Positions 54,436-63,521 of a stretch of 64,000 nt of DNA are shown here, in pieces. The position numbers were made by a program, and so were the translations under genes. Position 1 is the stretch's first letter. Every line of letters begins with the position of its first letter. Source of the stretch: a virus; IMG/VR virus record IMGVR_UViG_3300043411_001246, positions 1-64,000 of that record; one strand, 5' to 3'. The notes under the pieces were generated by a model. The model made no database searches, was not told the origin of the DNA, and worked only from the letters and a program-made list of their open reading frames with translations.

Positions 54436-55247
54436 TGGGGGCCTTTGGCGACTGGCGGGCCCCGTTCCCGCTGCGCTTCGGGGGCCGCCCTCACGCGGTG
54501 GCCGACATGCTCTACCAGACCGTCAAGGGCGCCCGCCCGGACGCACTGGCCGGCGGGGCAGGCACCGAGGTGGACCTGGAAAACAAGGTGATGGCCCGGC
54601 TCCTGTGGATGGGCTGGCGGGCGACGGCGCGGCGCGTGGCGCAGCGCGACCCGGCCAAGCTCACCGCGGACGTGCGGCCGGTCACCCTACCGGACACCGG
54701 CACCACCAAGACGACCTCGACCCTGGCCCGGTGGGAGGCGCTGCTCTACCTGACGCCGGCCCCCGGTGCCTCGGCCCGGACCCGGCGCGCGGCGGTCAAG
54801 GCGGCGCTGGTCTCTACCTCGTCGGCGCGGCGTGTGGCCGTCGAGGACGCCATGCGCGCCATCTTCGGGTCGTGGCTGGTGGGCCTGGCCGAGAACCGCG
54901 CGACCGACGTGGACTACCCGGGCCGGGCCACCGTGGGCGATGTCCACGCCTACTGGCCGACCACGCAGACACCGCCCACCCCGGACGCCTTTCACGACGC
55001 AGACAAGCCGGGCGAGTTTTCGGCCACCTACCCGTGGCGGTCGGCGCTCTGCCTCGTGTGCGTGCAGATCCAGCCGCCGGCCTCGACCTCGCAAGACGAG
55101 ATCGACGCCAAGGTGGGCAAGGCCGTCGCGCAGCTCGACGACATGCTTCCGGCGTGGATGAGCGCCACCCTTTCGCAGTTCCCCCCAGACCAGACCGTCG
55201 GCGGCTTTTACGCCGGGGTGTCTCTGGTCGGCCTGACGGCGGTGTAA
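54435..55247 (+). CDS. tail protein (Mu gp48-like position)
   Basis: 270 residues, ATG sharing the upstream TGA. ADMLYQTVKGARPDALAGGA, RWEALLYLTPAPGASARTRR, VEDAMRAIFGSWLVGLAENR and WRSALCLVCVQIQPPASTSQ. Position directly after the J-like and 162-residue genes and before the fibres corresponds to gp48 (tail protein I/DUF2313). Similarity beyond position is limited. Confidence 0.65.
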   Translation: MGAFGDWRAPFPLRFGGRPHAVADMLYQTVKGARPDALAGGAGTEVDLENKVMARLLWMGWRATARRVAQRDPAKLTADVRPVTLPDTGTTKTTSTLARWEALLYLTPAPGASARTRRAAVKAALVSTSSARRVAVEDAMRAIFGSWLVGLAENRATDVDYPGRATVGDVHAYWPTTQTPPTPDAFHDADKPGEFSATYPWRSALCLVCVQIQPPASTSQDEIDAKVGKAVAQLDDMLPAWMSATLSQFPPDQTVGGFYAGVSLVGLTAV

Positions 55248-55250
55248 CCC

Positions 55251-56792
55251 ATGTCCTCCACCAAAGTGTTCATCCCGGCCATCTCCACCGGGGAGCGGCT
55301 GACCGCGGCCAAGATCAACGGGCTCGACACCGCGCAGTACAACAGCCTGACGCGCAATGAAAACGTGGCGCTGCTGGACGACGCGGGGTTTGACCTCGGC
55401 GCATTCGACTTCCTGATCCTCGGCAGCGGGGCAGGGAAGTTCAAGCCGGACGGGGCTTACACCGAGTTCCAGGGGTACCCAACGGTGGACTCGTCCTCGC
55501 GGGCGGTCACCGGCTACGCGCCGCCGTCGGTGCCGATCTACGACAAGGTCAGCGCCGTCGGGTTCTCCGAAGGCATCCAGCGCATCCAGCAAGTCGTCGT
55601 CTCAAGCACGCTGAACTTCTGGATCACGCTGCCCATCGGCACGGTCATCTCCACCATCTCGGTCGGGCTCAAGAAGGCCGCCGGCACCGTCGGGTTGCCG
55701 GGCGTCATGCCGACGGTGGCCCTGTACTACTACGACATGACGACCGACAGCACGGCCACCGCGGTCGGCTCGGCCGCCGCGGACACGTCGGCCAACATCG
55801 CCGCGTACCGGACATTTCACCTCGTCACCACCGCCAGCCTGAACCACACCGTCGCCGCCAGCCGTAACTACATCGTCTCGGTCACTGGCGACGATGACTC
55901 GTCCAGCAGCGGCACCGGCCTGAACATCTACCGCCCTTACATGACCGTGACCGCCTCGACGATCCGGGCGATGTTACGGGCACACGCCGGGCGCATCGGT
56001 CGGCGCGCACGAGCCGGACAGTACGGCGGCCATGTAGCGGCGCATGGCGTCGGCCGCACCGCTCACCAACCGCGCCTTGACGCTGGCCAGAATGGGCTCG
56101 GGCAACAGGGCGCAGTCGGTGTCGCAGGTCACGCACGCCCGGACCTTCTCGGCCGGGATGGTGGGGCAGCCCACCACGGCCGGACCCGTGGGCAGGCACC
56201 CGACGGCGGCGCCCCACGAGTAGCCCGCCACGCTGGCCGGCATCTCCACGACCATGCCGCTGGACAGGTGGCAGCCCTGCGGGTCGAGGGCTTCGCCCGT
56301 CGGCTCCCCAATGGTCGCCTCGACGTGGGCCTTCACGCCCTTGTAATAAACGATGTCAGCGGTCAGCTTGTTGGCCAGAAACTTCATGCCGGTGAACGAG
56401 GTCAAGCAGTCCGCGTGCCGGTGGTAGGACAGCGGGCCGGCGAGCCGGACGCCGCAGGCATAGTCGTCGGCGCCGTCGCAGTAGGTGACCTCATACTCAA
56501 GCCCGAGGCTCTCTTCGTGGGTGCCCGGCACAACGGCATGGGTCAGCGCGGTGTCGTCGCAGGCGTCGCAGATGTGCGCCCCGCCGCCGCCCTCGCCACA
56601 GACCGGGACGCCGCCGCCCTCGCCCCCTTGCCCGGCCTGCCCACCCGGGCCGGCCCCGCCCTGACCCGCACCCCCGGCGAGCTGGCCACCCGCGCCAGCC
56701 ACCCCGGCAGCGCCCGCCCCGCCGGACCCGGCCACCATGCCGCCGGCACCTGCGCCGCCTTGCCCAGCCCCACCCGAGGCCACCCCGCCTGA
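55251..56792 (+). CDS. tail fibre/structural protein; C-terminus disrupted by cargo insertion
   Basis: The first about 240 codons (55251-55970) are a genuine virion-type protein: MSSTKVFIPAISTGERLTAA, IQRIQQVVVSSTLNFWITLP, GVMPTVALYYYDMTTDSTAT and YIVSVTGDDDSSSSGTGLNI, ending YRPYMTVTASTIRAM. From 55974 the frame runs on, without a stop, antisense to the minus-strand lipoprotein gene to 56792 (513 residues in all). That tail is Arg/Gly/His-rich and looks like a shadow. The original stop was therefore probably lost when the cargo pair was inserted, and the present protein may carry a nonsense extension or be non-functional. Confidence 0.6.
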   Translation: MSSTKVFIPAISTGERLTAAKINGLDTAQYNSLTRNENVALLDDAGFDLGAFDFLILGSGAGKFKPDGAYTEFQGYPTVDSSSRAVTGYAPPSVPIYDKVSAVGFSEGIQRIQQVVVSSTLNFWITLPIGTVISTISVGLKKAAGTVGLPGVMPTVALYYYDMTTDSTATAVGSAAADTSANIAAYRTFHLVTTASLNHTVAASRNYIVSVTGDDDSSSSGTGLNIYRPYMTVTASTIRAMLRAHAGRIGRRARAGQYGGHVAAHGVGRTAHQPRLDAGQNGLGQQGAVGVAGHARPDLLGRDGGAAHHGRTRGQAPDGGAPRVARHAGRHLHDHAAGQVAALRVEGFARRLPNGRLDVGLHALVINDVSGQLVGQKLHAGERGQAVRVPVVGQRAGEPDAAGIVVGAVAVGDLILKPEALFVGARHNGMGQRGVVAGVADVRPAAALATDRDAAALAPLPGLPTRAGPALTRTPGELATRASHPGSARPAGPGHHAAGTCAALPSPTRGHPA

Positions 56793-56906
56793 CCCACCGC
56801 CACCGGCCGCAGCGGCCCCGCCCGCGCCCGCAACGGCTGGCGCCGGGCTCTCCCCGGGGTCGGAGCACGCGAGCAGAGCCAGGGGCAACAGGAGCCAGGG
56901 ACGCAT
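55974..56906 (-). CDS. Gly/Ala-linker lipoprotein (cargo gene)
   Basis: 310 residues from ATG 56906. Signal peptide MRPWLLLPLALLAC with the lipobox LLAC and lipidated Cys14, then acidic SDPGESP, which suggests outer-membrane or periplasmic anchoring. Residues about 22-95 are a low-complexity Gly/Ala linker (GGAGQGGAGAGG type). The C-terminal domain of about 210 residues has around 14 Cys, likely disulfide-bonded (CDACDDT, VTYCDGADDYACG, ACVTCDTDCALLPEP). The architecture is characteristic of Myxococcota lipoproteins. Opposite in strand to all surrounding virion genes and lower in GC in the C-terminal half, so a moron for lysogenic conversion is likely. Confidence 0.82.
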   Translation of the reverse strand: MRPWLLLPLALLACSDPGESPAPAVAGAGGAAAAGGGGSGGVASGGAGQGGAGAGGMVAGSGGAGAAGVAGAGGQLAGGAGQGGAGPGGQAGQGGEGGGVPVCGEGGGGAHICDACDDTALTHAVVPGTHEESLGLEYEVTYCDGADDYACGVRLAGPLSYHRHADCLTSFTGMKFLANKLTADIVYYKGVKAHVEATIGEPTGEALDPQGCHLSSGMVVEMPASVAGYSWGAAVGCLPTGPAVVGCPTIPAEKVRACVTCDTDCALLPEPILASVKARLVSGAADAMRRYMAAVLSGSCAPTDAPGVCP

Positions 56907-56947
56907 GGGGACAGGATACGCCGGCCCAGCCCGGGTGCTACCCAGGG

Positions 56948-57682
56948 TCAAAGCGCCCACTCCTTGCCGCCCATGCACTTGACGTGGGTGAAGCCGATGG
57001 TTCGCAGGCTCTCCGCGGTCTCACCCTTGGACCACTGGCTACCCCAGACCATGCAAGAAACCGGGTCGTGAGAGGGGATAAGAACTTCGTCCTGGTCTCC
57101 CCAAGTCTTGCTCTGCCGGTTGAATGTCCTGGCGATGTTGCGGCGCCCGGCGCGCAGGGCCACCGCGGCGACGTGCTGCCGCCTCTCTCCCTCGGGCACG
57201 GCCATGGTGATGACTGTCACCTTGTCGAGCACCTTCCTGAACTCGGCGCCTGTCTGTAGCCCATCCGGTAGCGACTCGTAGGACTTCCACAGGTCGAGAA
57301 TCTTGTCTTCCGGCTCGGGCTCTTTCACGACGGTCGCCGCGGGTCTTGGGTTGGCCTTGCTCATGTCGGCCGCGGTCACGATCTCGGCCGGCTTGGTAAT
57401 GGAGTAGATGGCCACGGCAATCGCGCCGAGGCCGATGGCGACAACGGCAAGGGCTCCCGCTGCACCCGACGACTGCGGCGCCTTGGTCGGCTGCGGCGCC
57501 AGGCCAAGCACGGCCGCGCCAAACTCAGGCACCCTGGTCAGCGGGTACCACTCGTTTGATCCGGCCGCACATACCGTCGCGCCGGGCGGCACCTTGCCGG
57601 CCTGAATACCTCTCACGATCAGATCCGTGGACAGCGGGCCGATGGGCGCATCTGCGCCGGGTGCGTGAACGTACCATTCCAT
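56948..57682 (-). CDS. GYF_2 (DUF4339) single-pass membrane protein (cargo gene)
   Basis: 244 residues from ATG 57682. Residues 1-60 form a GYF_2/DUF4339 domain (MEWYVHAPGADAPIGPLSTD, GNEWYPL-like end SNEWYPLTRVPEF). A transmembrane helix follows at about 75-96 (AGALAVVAIGLGAIAVAIYS). The C-terminal 140 residues (LDKVTVITMAVPEGERRQHV, VSCMVWGSQWSKGETAESLR) are soluble. GYF_2 proteins are frequent in Myxococcota. With the lipoprotein gene it forms a minus-strand pair; GC and codon use are more relaxed than in the tail genes. Role unknown: possibly envelope alteration or superinfection exclusion. Confidence 0.78.
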   Translation of the reverse strand: MEWYVHAPGADAPIGPLSTDLIVRGIQAGKVPPGATVCAAGSNEWYPLTRVPEFGAAVLGLAPQPTKAPQSSGAAGALAVVAIGLGAIAVAIYSITKPAEIVTAADMSKANPRPAATVVKEPEPEDKILDLWKSYESLPDGLQTGAEFRKVLDKVTVITMAVPEGERRQHVAAVALRAGRRNIARTFNRQSKTWGDQDEVLIPSHDPVSCMVWGSQWSKGETAESLRTIGFTHVKCMGGKEWAL

Positions 57683-57790
57683 CCGGCCATGCTCGCTCCA
57701 TGACGCGCCGTGGCGCTAGCGCCCTGACCTCACCAGCGCCCTGCCACCGTGGGGCGTTGTCGTTTTGTCCTCCCGACCTGCCCGAGACCC
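57683..57790. promoter_or_regulatory. intergenic region between cargo pair and fibre gene
   Basis: Contains a 12-bp perfect palindrome GGCGCTAGCGCC (57712-57723) and a CGCCC/GGGCG hairpin followed by TTGTCGTTTTG (about 57738-57766), terminator-like for rightward transcription. The promoter of the leftward cargo genes should lie here, but no convincing -35/-10 pair was found. Confidence 0.4.
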
Positions 57791-59629
57791 ATGGCTATCA
57801 CCTCGATTCGATTCACCCCGGAGACGCCGGGCCCCGGGCAGAGGGTGACGTGCATCCACGTCGGCACCACCACCGGCAACGAGACGCGGTACTACCTGCT
57901 GTCCGCGCCGCCCTCGTCCGCGCTGGTCACGATGGCGACCTACGCCGACCTGGGCAAAACCCTGGCCGACACGCGCATCACCCTCGACGGCAGCGGCCAC
58001 GGGGTCTTCACGCCGGACGTGCCGGGCGATTACGCCGTGGTGGCCCGGGACATCACGACCTACCGCTTTCAGCCGCACTACCAGGGTGACGTGCCAGACG
58101 GCACCGACCCGATGGCGGCCGACAACGAAGAGGCAAGCTTCACCGTCCTCGGCGTGGTGACGCCGGCCGCCACCGACCAGCCCTCGTCCAGCGGCGTGAC
58201 CCTGGCCGTCTGGCAGCAGGTGACCCGGACCATCGGCTTCGGGCCGGACACCGCGAGCCTCCAGATCAAGGCGGCCAACGCCTTCGTGTCGGACCCGGAC
58301 TTCATCACCGATGCGACGCTGTTGAAGAACGGCAGCACCGCGCCGGCCAAACTCGCCATCTACGATCCGCAGGTTCTACAGGTCCTCGACCTCATCCGGA
58401 CCACGGGCAACTCCAGCAACCTGCCCACGAGTCAGGATCTGCTGGCATACCTCGTGGACGGGTTCAACGAACACATCGCGCTCCAGTCGCACAAGGTCCA
58501 CACCGCGGCCGACGTGACCAACACCCTGACCAGCACGGCCAGCGTGACCGGCACGGCGCCGAGCATCAAGACGCGCCTCGACGACATCGTTGCCAAGTAC
58601 AACGCGCACCGCATCCTGACCGCCGGCTCGGTCCACGCCGCCGCCGACGTGACCAACGTGATGACGGCCATGGCGTGTACCGACACCGACACGGCCATCG
58701 CCTACTTCGAGCACGTCTACGAGGAGCTTCTGTCCCACGCGACGGACACCGCGCCGCACGATGTCAGCACGCCGAACGAGGTTGTCGACGGCTACTTCGG
58801 GTGGTTGGCCGAGCCGCCGACCACGCTGGCCGAGGTGGCGCAGGCCATCAACGGGACCGCGGGCAGCCGGTGGGAAAACTACGGGCTCACCAGCCTGTAC
58901 GAGCAGCACCGGCAGCGCGTGTTGGTCTACGCCCACGCCGGCACCGGCCTCGGCCCGGACGCGGTCAACGGCGTGCTCTACCTCGGCGGCAGCCTGACCA
59001 ACCTGATCGTCACCGCCAACGCCCTGGCCGCGGCGCTGCGGCGCCACATCTCCAACCAGGACGCGGCCGGCGCCGACGCCGCCACGCCGTACCACTACAC
59101 CGACGGCAACAAGTCGCGGCTGCCTCGCACCAGCGCCAGCGATATCCGCACGCTGGCCATCCTGATTGAAGAGCTGTGGATCTGCCTCGAATCGCACATG
59201 TGGTCAGCCGGGCCCCCGAGCGGCTACGTCACCGTGTCCACGGCGGGCGCCCGAGGTCAGCACGGTGACCGCGGGTGGGGTCGCATTGCCTTCCAGGGCA
59301 CCTCGGACGGGGTGCGCCCGACGCAGTTGATCCGCCTGCAAAAGGCATTCGACCGGGCCCTGTCCCCCTCCGTCGATCCGCCCCTGGACGTGGGAATCCT
59401 CGCCGCGATTCTGATCCTCCGGTCCGGCTTCTCCTTACCCGCCTCGTCTCCGTCTCCCCCTCGCCCGCGGCCCTGTCGCGCGGGTGCCCCTGCACGCCCT
59501 GAGGTTCCCCCATGGCTTCGGCCCTGTTCAAGCTCTCTTCCAACGGCGGCTCGTCCTACCTCGCGGCCGGCACCGCCATGGCCGACGCCGATGCGCTGGC
59601 CTACGTGTCCAGCGGCACCTATTCGATGA
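57791..59629 (+). CDS. virion/tail fibre-region protein with NAHR-HAAAD repeats
   Basis: 612 residues. N-terminal beta domain (TSIRFTPETPGPGQRVTCIH, GHGVFTPDVPGDYAVVARDI). The centre contains a repeated unit of the type K.N.H..T...VHAAADVTN (HKVHTAADVTNTLT near 235 and YNAHRILTAGSVHAAADVTN near 275), known from phage structural proteins. The last about 75 residues, from SPSVDPPL, are Pro/Ser/Arg-rich and overlap the next gene by 118 bp, so the natural stop may have been lost here too. Probably a large tail or fibre component. Confidence 0.65.
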   Translation: MAITSIRFTPETPGPGQRVTCIHVGTTTGNETRYYLLSAPPSSALVTMATYADLGKTLADTRITLDGSGHGVFTPDVPGDYAVVARDITTYRFQPHYQGDVPDGTDPMAADNEEASFTVLGVVTPAATDQPSSSGVTLAVWQQVTRTIGFGPDTASLQIKAANAFVSDPDFITDATLLKNGSTAPAKLAIYDPQVLQVLDLIRTTGNSSNLPTSQDLLAYLVDGFNEHIALQSHKVHTAADVTNTLTSTASVTGTAPSIKTRLDDIVAKYNAHRILTAGSVHAAADVTNVMTAMACTDTDTAIAYFEHVYEELLSHATDTAPHDVSTPNEVVDGYFGWLAEPPTTLAEVAQAINGTAGSRWENYGLTSLYEQHRQRVLVYAHAGTGLGPDAVNGVLYLGGSLTNLIVTANALAAALRRHISNQDAAGADAATPYHYTDGNKSRLPRTSASDIRTLAILIEELWICLESHMWSAGPPSGYVTVSTAGARGQHGDRGWGRIAFQGTSDGVRPTQLIRLQKAFDRALSPSVDPPLDVGILAAILILRSGFSLPASSPSPPRPRPCRAGAPARPEVPPWLRPCSSSLPTAARPTSRPAPPWPTPMRWPTCPAAPIR

Positions 59630-60924
59630 AGGCCGCCCTCGACTCGACGGCCGGCGTCGGGTCGGTGACGTGGTCGATCACCAGCGCCGACGATACCCAC
59701 GTCGACAGCCTGCCGACGGTCACCCCCAACAGCGGCGACAAGACCTGCACGTTCTCGGTCCCCAAGACGGGCGGGGCGTGGCTGCTGCAATGCCGCGTGA
59801 ACGGCGGCGTCAACCAGGCGACCGGCGAGACGGACACCGCGCTGGTCAAGGCGCTTGCGGTCAAGGTGCTGAACTCGGCGGGTCAGCAAGAGGTGGCCGT
59901 CGGTGAGGTTGACGAGGCCGGGACGCACGGGTGGACCAAGGCGTTCAACGACGTGGCGCGCGCCGTCGGCGGCGGTGGCGCCCCGACCGGCGCGGCCGGC
60001 GGCGACCTCGGCAGCACCTACCCGAACCCCACGGTGGTCAAGCTGCGAGGGCTCGCCCTCGACGCCTCCCTGGCCAGCCTCACCAACCCCGGGGAAATGC
60101 TCACGTTTGACGGCGCCAAGTGGGTCTCCACCGGGGCCGCCACCAACCCGACGCAGCTCATGTTCTGGCGCGACTCGGCCGGGTACGCGTCCTGGGGTGA
60201 CCCGTCGTTCGAGACCGGCGTGGACGCCTCGGCCTACTGGGGCCAGACGACGGGCGGCGGCTTTGCCCTGTCGGCCGCGTCCTACTCGGTCGCCGGGTCC
60301 GGGGCGCTGGCGATGGCGTCGGCGCAGCTCACCGCCCACACCGTGCGCCTGACCGGCGCGCTGACCGGCAACCGGGTCTGCACCCTGCCGGCGGGCACCG
60401 GGCAGGAGCACCTGTTCATCAACGCCACCACGGGCACCTACACCCTCCAGATCGCCGGGCCCTCGGGTGGATCCTGCTACCTGGCACCCGGGCAGAGCAA
60501 GCGCCTCTCGGTCGATGACGCCGGGGTGCTGCGCGGCGAGGGGCTGCGGGTCTGGGAGTACGAGACCACGATCACCAACGTCCGCGGGTCGGCCGGCTCG
60601 GACGACACCACCCTGTGCGCGGTCCCGCTCGGGCTGCGGCTGTCCTGCACCCCGCGGGTCTATCAGGTGGTGGGGGCGACCATCGGCGGCGGCGCCCCGA
60701 CGATCACCATCGGCACCAGCACAGGCGGCACGGACGTGATGGACACGACCGGCGCCGACGGGTCTTCCGATGTCATCATCGCACCGACGGCCGGCAGCGG
60801 CATCGACGCCGACGGCGGCTACCCGATGGCGGCGGCGGCCACCCTGTCGCTGCGCAACACGACGCCCGGGACCGTGACCGTGGGGACCATGCGGATCATC
60901 ATCGTCGGGCTGGTGCTGGCGTGA
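59512..60924 (+). CDS. tail fibre protein, 470 aa
   Basis: 470 residues; ATG 59512 follows GAGGTTCCCCC. Beta-rich: [20 protein letters not shown], a [20 protein letters not shown] motif near residue 165 (the G-D-L-x-G-x-Y-P-N-P linker found in many fibre proteins), then [20 protein letters not shown] and a C-terminal Thr/Gly-rich domain. Likely trimeric fibre for host attachment. Confidence 0.75.
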   Translation: MASALFKLSSNGGSSYLAAGTAMADADALAYVSSGTYSMKAALDSTAGVGSVTWSITSADDTHVDSLPTVTPNSGDKTCTFSVPKTGGAWLLQCRVNGGVNQATGETDTALVKALAVKVLNSAGQQEVAVGEVDEAGTHGWTKAFNDVARAVGGGGAPTGAAGGDLGSTYPNPTVVKLRGLALDASLASLTNPGEMLTFDGAKWVSTGAATNPTQLMFWRDSAGYASWGDPSFETGVDASAYWGQTTGGGFALSAASYSVAGSGALAMASAQLTAHTVRLTGALTGNRVCTLPAGTGQEHLFINATTGTYTLQIAGPSGGSCYLAPGQSKRLSVDDAGVLRGEGLRVWEYETTITNVRGSAGSDDTTLCAVPLGLRLSCTPRVYQVVGATIGGGAPTITIGTSTGGTDVMDTTGADGSSDVIIAPTAGSGIDADGGYPMAAAATLSLRNTTPGTVTVGTMRIIIVGLVLA

Positions 60925-61691
60925 GCGCGGGGTTGCTCGCCGCGATGCCGTGGCGGCGCCCGTCGTCCGCGCCTCCCCCGGTGCCGCCGGGTAGCCTGTC
61001 GGCGCGCTGGCAGTTCAACGACATCGGCGCCCTGTGGACCAACACCGCGCGCACCACGCCGGTCAGCGCCGACGGCGACGAGATCAAAGGGGTCACCGAC
61101 GCCAGCGGCAACGGTCACCACCTGCAACTGACCACCCTGAGCGGCCCGCTCTACAAGACCAACCTGGGCCCGGGTGGCGCGCTGGGCGGTGCGCACTTCG
61201 TCACCACGACGCGGGAGCGCACGTTGCAGACGGTCGACAAGATCAGCAACGGCACCGCCACCACGTACTACTTCATCGGCAAGATCGTCGCCGGCAACGA
61301 CACGGTGTTTCTCGGCCGCACCACGCTGCTCGGCGGGGCGGCGACCGAGTACGCCTTCTACCACCCGACGCCACAGGCGGACGCGCTGGTGGCCCGCGGC
61401 ATCTCGTCCGCTGGCGTCGCCGGGCAGTTCCCGACGGCTTACGGCGTGTTCTGCCTGGTGGTCAACGGCACGTCCGTCACCTCGTACCTGGACAACGTTC
61501 TGAAAAAGACCGGCTCGTGCAGCAGCGCGGCGCTCAATGCCTACCTGATGCTCAACACCTACGTCTCCAACTCGCTCGTCATCTCGGGCGAGCTGGAGGT
61601 GCTGGAAGTGCTTGTTTACGACGTGGCCCACACGACCGAGCGGGCCGACGTGCAGACCTACGCCGCATCCGTCTACGGCACCCCGGCCTGA
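60921..61691 (+). CDS. LamG/concanavalin-like tail protein, 256 aa
   Basis: 256 residues from GTG 60921 (GTGA). [20 protein letters not shown] and [13 protein letters not shown] are the entry motif of LamG-like jelly-roll domains in phage tail proteins, and [20 protein letters not shown] is the matching exit motif. Probably binds sugar on the host surface. Related to the next gene. Confidence 0.7.
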   Translation: MSAGLLAAMPWRRPSSAPPPVPPGSLSARWQFNDIGALWTNTARTTPVSADGDEIKGVTDASGNGHHLQLTTLSGPLYKTNLGPGGALGGAHFVTTTRERTLQTVDKISNGTATTYYFIGKIVAGNDTVFLGRTTLLGGAATEYAFYHPTPQADALVARGISSAGVAGQFPTAYGVFCLVVNGTSVTSYLDNVLKKTGSCSSAALNAYLMLNTYVSNSLVISGELEVLEVLVYDVAHTTERADVQTYAASVYGTPA

Positions 61692-61735
61692 CCTTACCGC
61701 CGCGCGCCCCTGCCGCGGCCCCTGTGGAGAGCGAT

Positions 61736-62503
61736 ATGCCTCGAATCGGAATCGGCCTCGGCCTGGGTGTCGGCGGCCGGCGTGTGTGGACCCCGGCCCG
61801 CCTGGCCTCGCTGGCCCTGCAACTTCAGCCAACGGGCAGCGTGTTCACCGACGCCGCGCGCACCACGCCCGCCACCTCCGGTGACCCGGTGGGCGGGTGG
61901 GCCGACCGCAGCACCGCGGTCCATCACCTCAGCCAGGGCACCAGCGCACGGCGGCCCATCTACTACTCGTCCGGCCTCGGCGGCGGGGCACGGCCGCGCG
62001 TGTTCTTTGACGGCACCGACGACGGGTTGCTGATGTCGGGCTGGGGCCTCGGCTCGGGGGCGCAGACCATCGCGCTCGAATTTGTCAGGCGCAGCAATGT
62101 TCCGACCGCCCAGCGGCTCTTTTCGGTGAGGCAGGCCGGGCCGATCTTCAGCGCGATCAGCCTCGTCAACTACGGCGGCTACAACGAGATCACCGTGCTG
62201 TGCGGCTCGGCCGGCGGCACCAGCGTCGGATGCAACCCGACCTTGGGCACCACGAGGCACACGCTGGTGGTCTGCTACAACGGGTCGGGGTCCACGACCC
62301 CGGCCAATTACGTCATCTACGTCGATGGCGTCTCACAGTCCGTCGTGGCCGGCGGGGCCTTCCCGGACAGCGCCGTCATGGGCGCGCTTGGCTCCTACTC
62401 GGACGCCAGCGTGCCGTCATTTGTCGACGTGGGGAGGGTCGCGGCATGGTCCGCGGACCATCGCGCGTCGCGTCTCCTGATCGAGGGGTGGCTCAATGCC
62501 TAG
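61736..62503 (+). CDS. LamG/concanavalin-like tail protein, paralogue, 255 aa
   Basis: 255 residues from ATG 61736 with GGAGAGCGAT upstream. TDAARTTPATSGDPVGGWAD, RSTAVHHLSQGTS and VDVGRVAAWSADHRASRLLI parallel the entry and exit motifs of the preceding protein, so the two are tandem paralogues that have diverged. GIGLGLGVGGRR at the N-terminus is a Gly-rich linker. Host-binding role likely. Confidence 0.7.
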   Translation: MPRIGIGLGLGVGGRRVWTPARLASLALQLQPTGSVFTDAARTTPATSGDPVGGWADRSTAVHHLSQGTSARRPIYYSSGLGGGARPRVFFDGTDDGLLMSGWGLGSGAQTIALEFVRRSNVPTAQRLFSVRQAGPIFSAISLVNYGGYNEITVLCGSAGGTSVGCNPTLGTTRHTLVVCYNGSGSTTPANYVIYVDGVSQSVVAGGAFPDSAVMGALGSYSDASVPSFVDVGRVAAWSADHRASRLLIEGWLNA

Positions 62504-62897
62504 TGCGTATGGTTTCATCTTGGCGGTCGTCGCCGCTGAGGCCCGCGAGACGGTTGAGGCAGCGCTCAACGCGCTTCTGCAACCGCTTCACCCGGGGTTG
62601 CAATTTGTCGGTACGTTCGTCCTCGGTCTGTCCGCGGACGGCAGCGCGCCGGCCACGCACTTCGGGGCCTCGTCGGTGATCCTGGACGAGGATCTGCCCG
62701 CCCTGCTTGCGGCAGCGCCTGCGTTCGGGTCGGCGCTTCAGGTGTGGCTGGGCAGCAAGCCGGACCACGACCCGCCGGGCGCCATCATCATCACCGACCC
62801 AGAGCAGAGCACCGGAGACCCGCTCGAGCGCTGGGCCGACCTGGACACGGCGGCGGCCAGCGCGGGGCTGGTGCGCGTCGTGATCTCGCCGTTCTGA
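62496..62897 (+). CDS. hypothetical protein, 133 aa
   Basis: 133 residues, eight-base overlap with the LamG-like gene. ILAVVAAEARETVEAALNAL, GLQFVGTFVLGLSADGSAPA and ILDEDLPALLAAAPAFGSAL: soluble alpha/beta. After the fibre genes a fibre-assembly chaperone or lysis accessory would be expected; neither is demonstrated. Confidence 0.55.
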   Translation: MPSAYGFILAVVAAEARETVEAALNALLQPLHPGLQFVGTFVLGLSADGSAPATHFGASSVILDEDLPALLAAAPAFGSALQVWLGSKPDHDPPGAIIITDPEQSTGDPLERWADLDTAAASAGLVRVVISPF

Positions 62898-62902
62898 CCG
62901 CC

Positions 62903-63517
62903 ATGGACGCCGACCTCCCCACCCTCACCCCGAGCGAGACCATGACCGACGACCTACCGCCCGATTCTCCCTCGCCCAACTCGATCATGGGTGGCGACGA
63001 GTCCACCCCGGTGCGGGAGTTCGACCGGAAGATGACCGCGCCGCGCACCCATGACGGCCGGATGCGGGTGATGACGGAGCACCTGCGCGCCCTGACCGAG
63101 CAGCAGATCCGCACCCGCAACGAGGTCGGCATGGAACTGCGCCGACAGGCCGGATTGTTCAGCAACTTCGTCCACGAGAGCGTCGGCTTCGCGGTGGAAA
63201 ACGGCAAGCGCCACGACCACAACGACGCCGCGATCAAGGCCCTCACCGCGTCGGTCGGCGCCCTGGCCGAGCAGAACGGGCAGATTGCGCGCGAGCTGGC
63301 CAGCGTCCGCACCGAGGCCGCCGCCGAGCGCACCGCCCGCGTGCAGCAGGACAGCGTGCATGAGGCCGAGATCACGGGCGTCCAGCGCGCCATGACCGCC
63401 ACCGCCTCCGAGGTCGCCATCGTCCGTGCCAAGGCCGTCGGCGCCAAGGGGCTCGGCTGGGCGCTCGGTCTCGGCGCCATCGAAGCCCTCAAGTACCTCC
63501 TCTCCCACCTCGGGTGA
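62903..63517 (+). CDS. coiled-coil protein with C-terminal membrane helix, 204 aa
   Basis: 204 residues. Disordered acidic N-terminus, a long coiled coil (LRALTEQQIRTRNEVGMELR, ALTASVGALAEQNGQIAREL) and a C-terminal hydrophobic stretch (GLGWALGLGAIEALKYLLSH). Tail-anchored membrane proteins of this shape next to a small TM protein occur in lysis cassettes, so a holin- or spanin-related role is possible but unproven. Confidence 0.55.
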   Translation: MDADLPTLTPSETMTDDLPPDSPSPNSIMGGDESTPVREFDRKMTAPRTHDGRMRVMTEHLRALTEQQIRTRNEVGMELRRQAGLFSNFVHESVGFAVENGKRHDHNDAAIKALTASVGALAEQNGQIARELASVRTEAAAERTARVQQDSVHEAEITGVQRAMTATASEVAIVRAKAVGAKGLGWALGLGAIEALKYLLSHLG

Positions 63518-63521
63518 CCCC

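Noticed and set aside
56948-57682. Cargo pair as an insertion sequence
   Set aside because: No transposase, terminal inverted repeats or target duplication visible.
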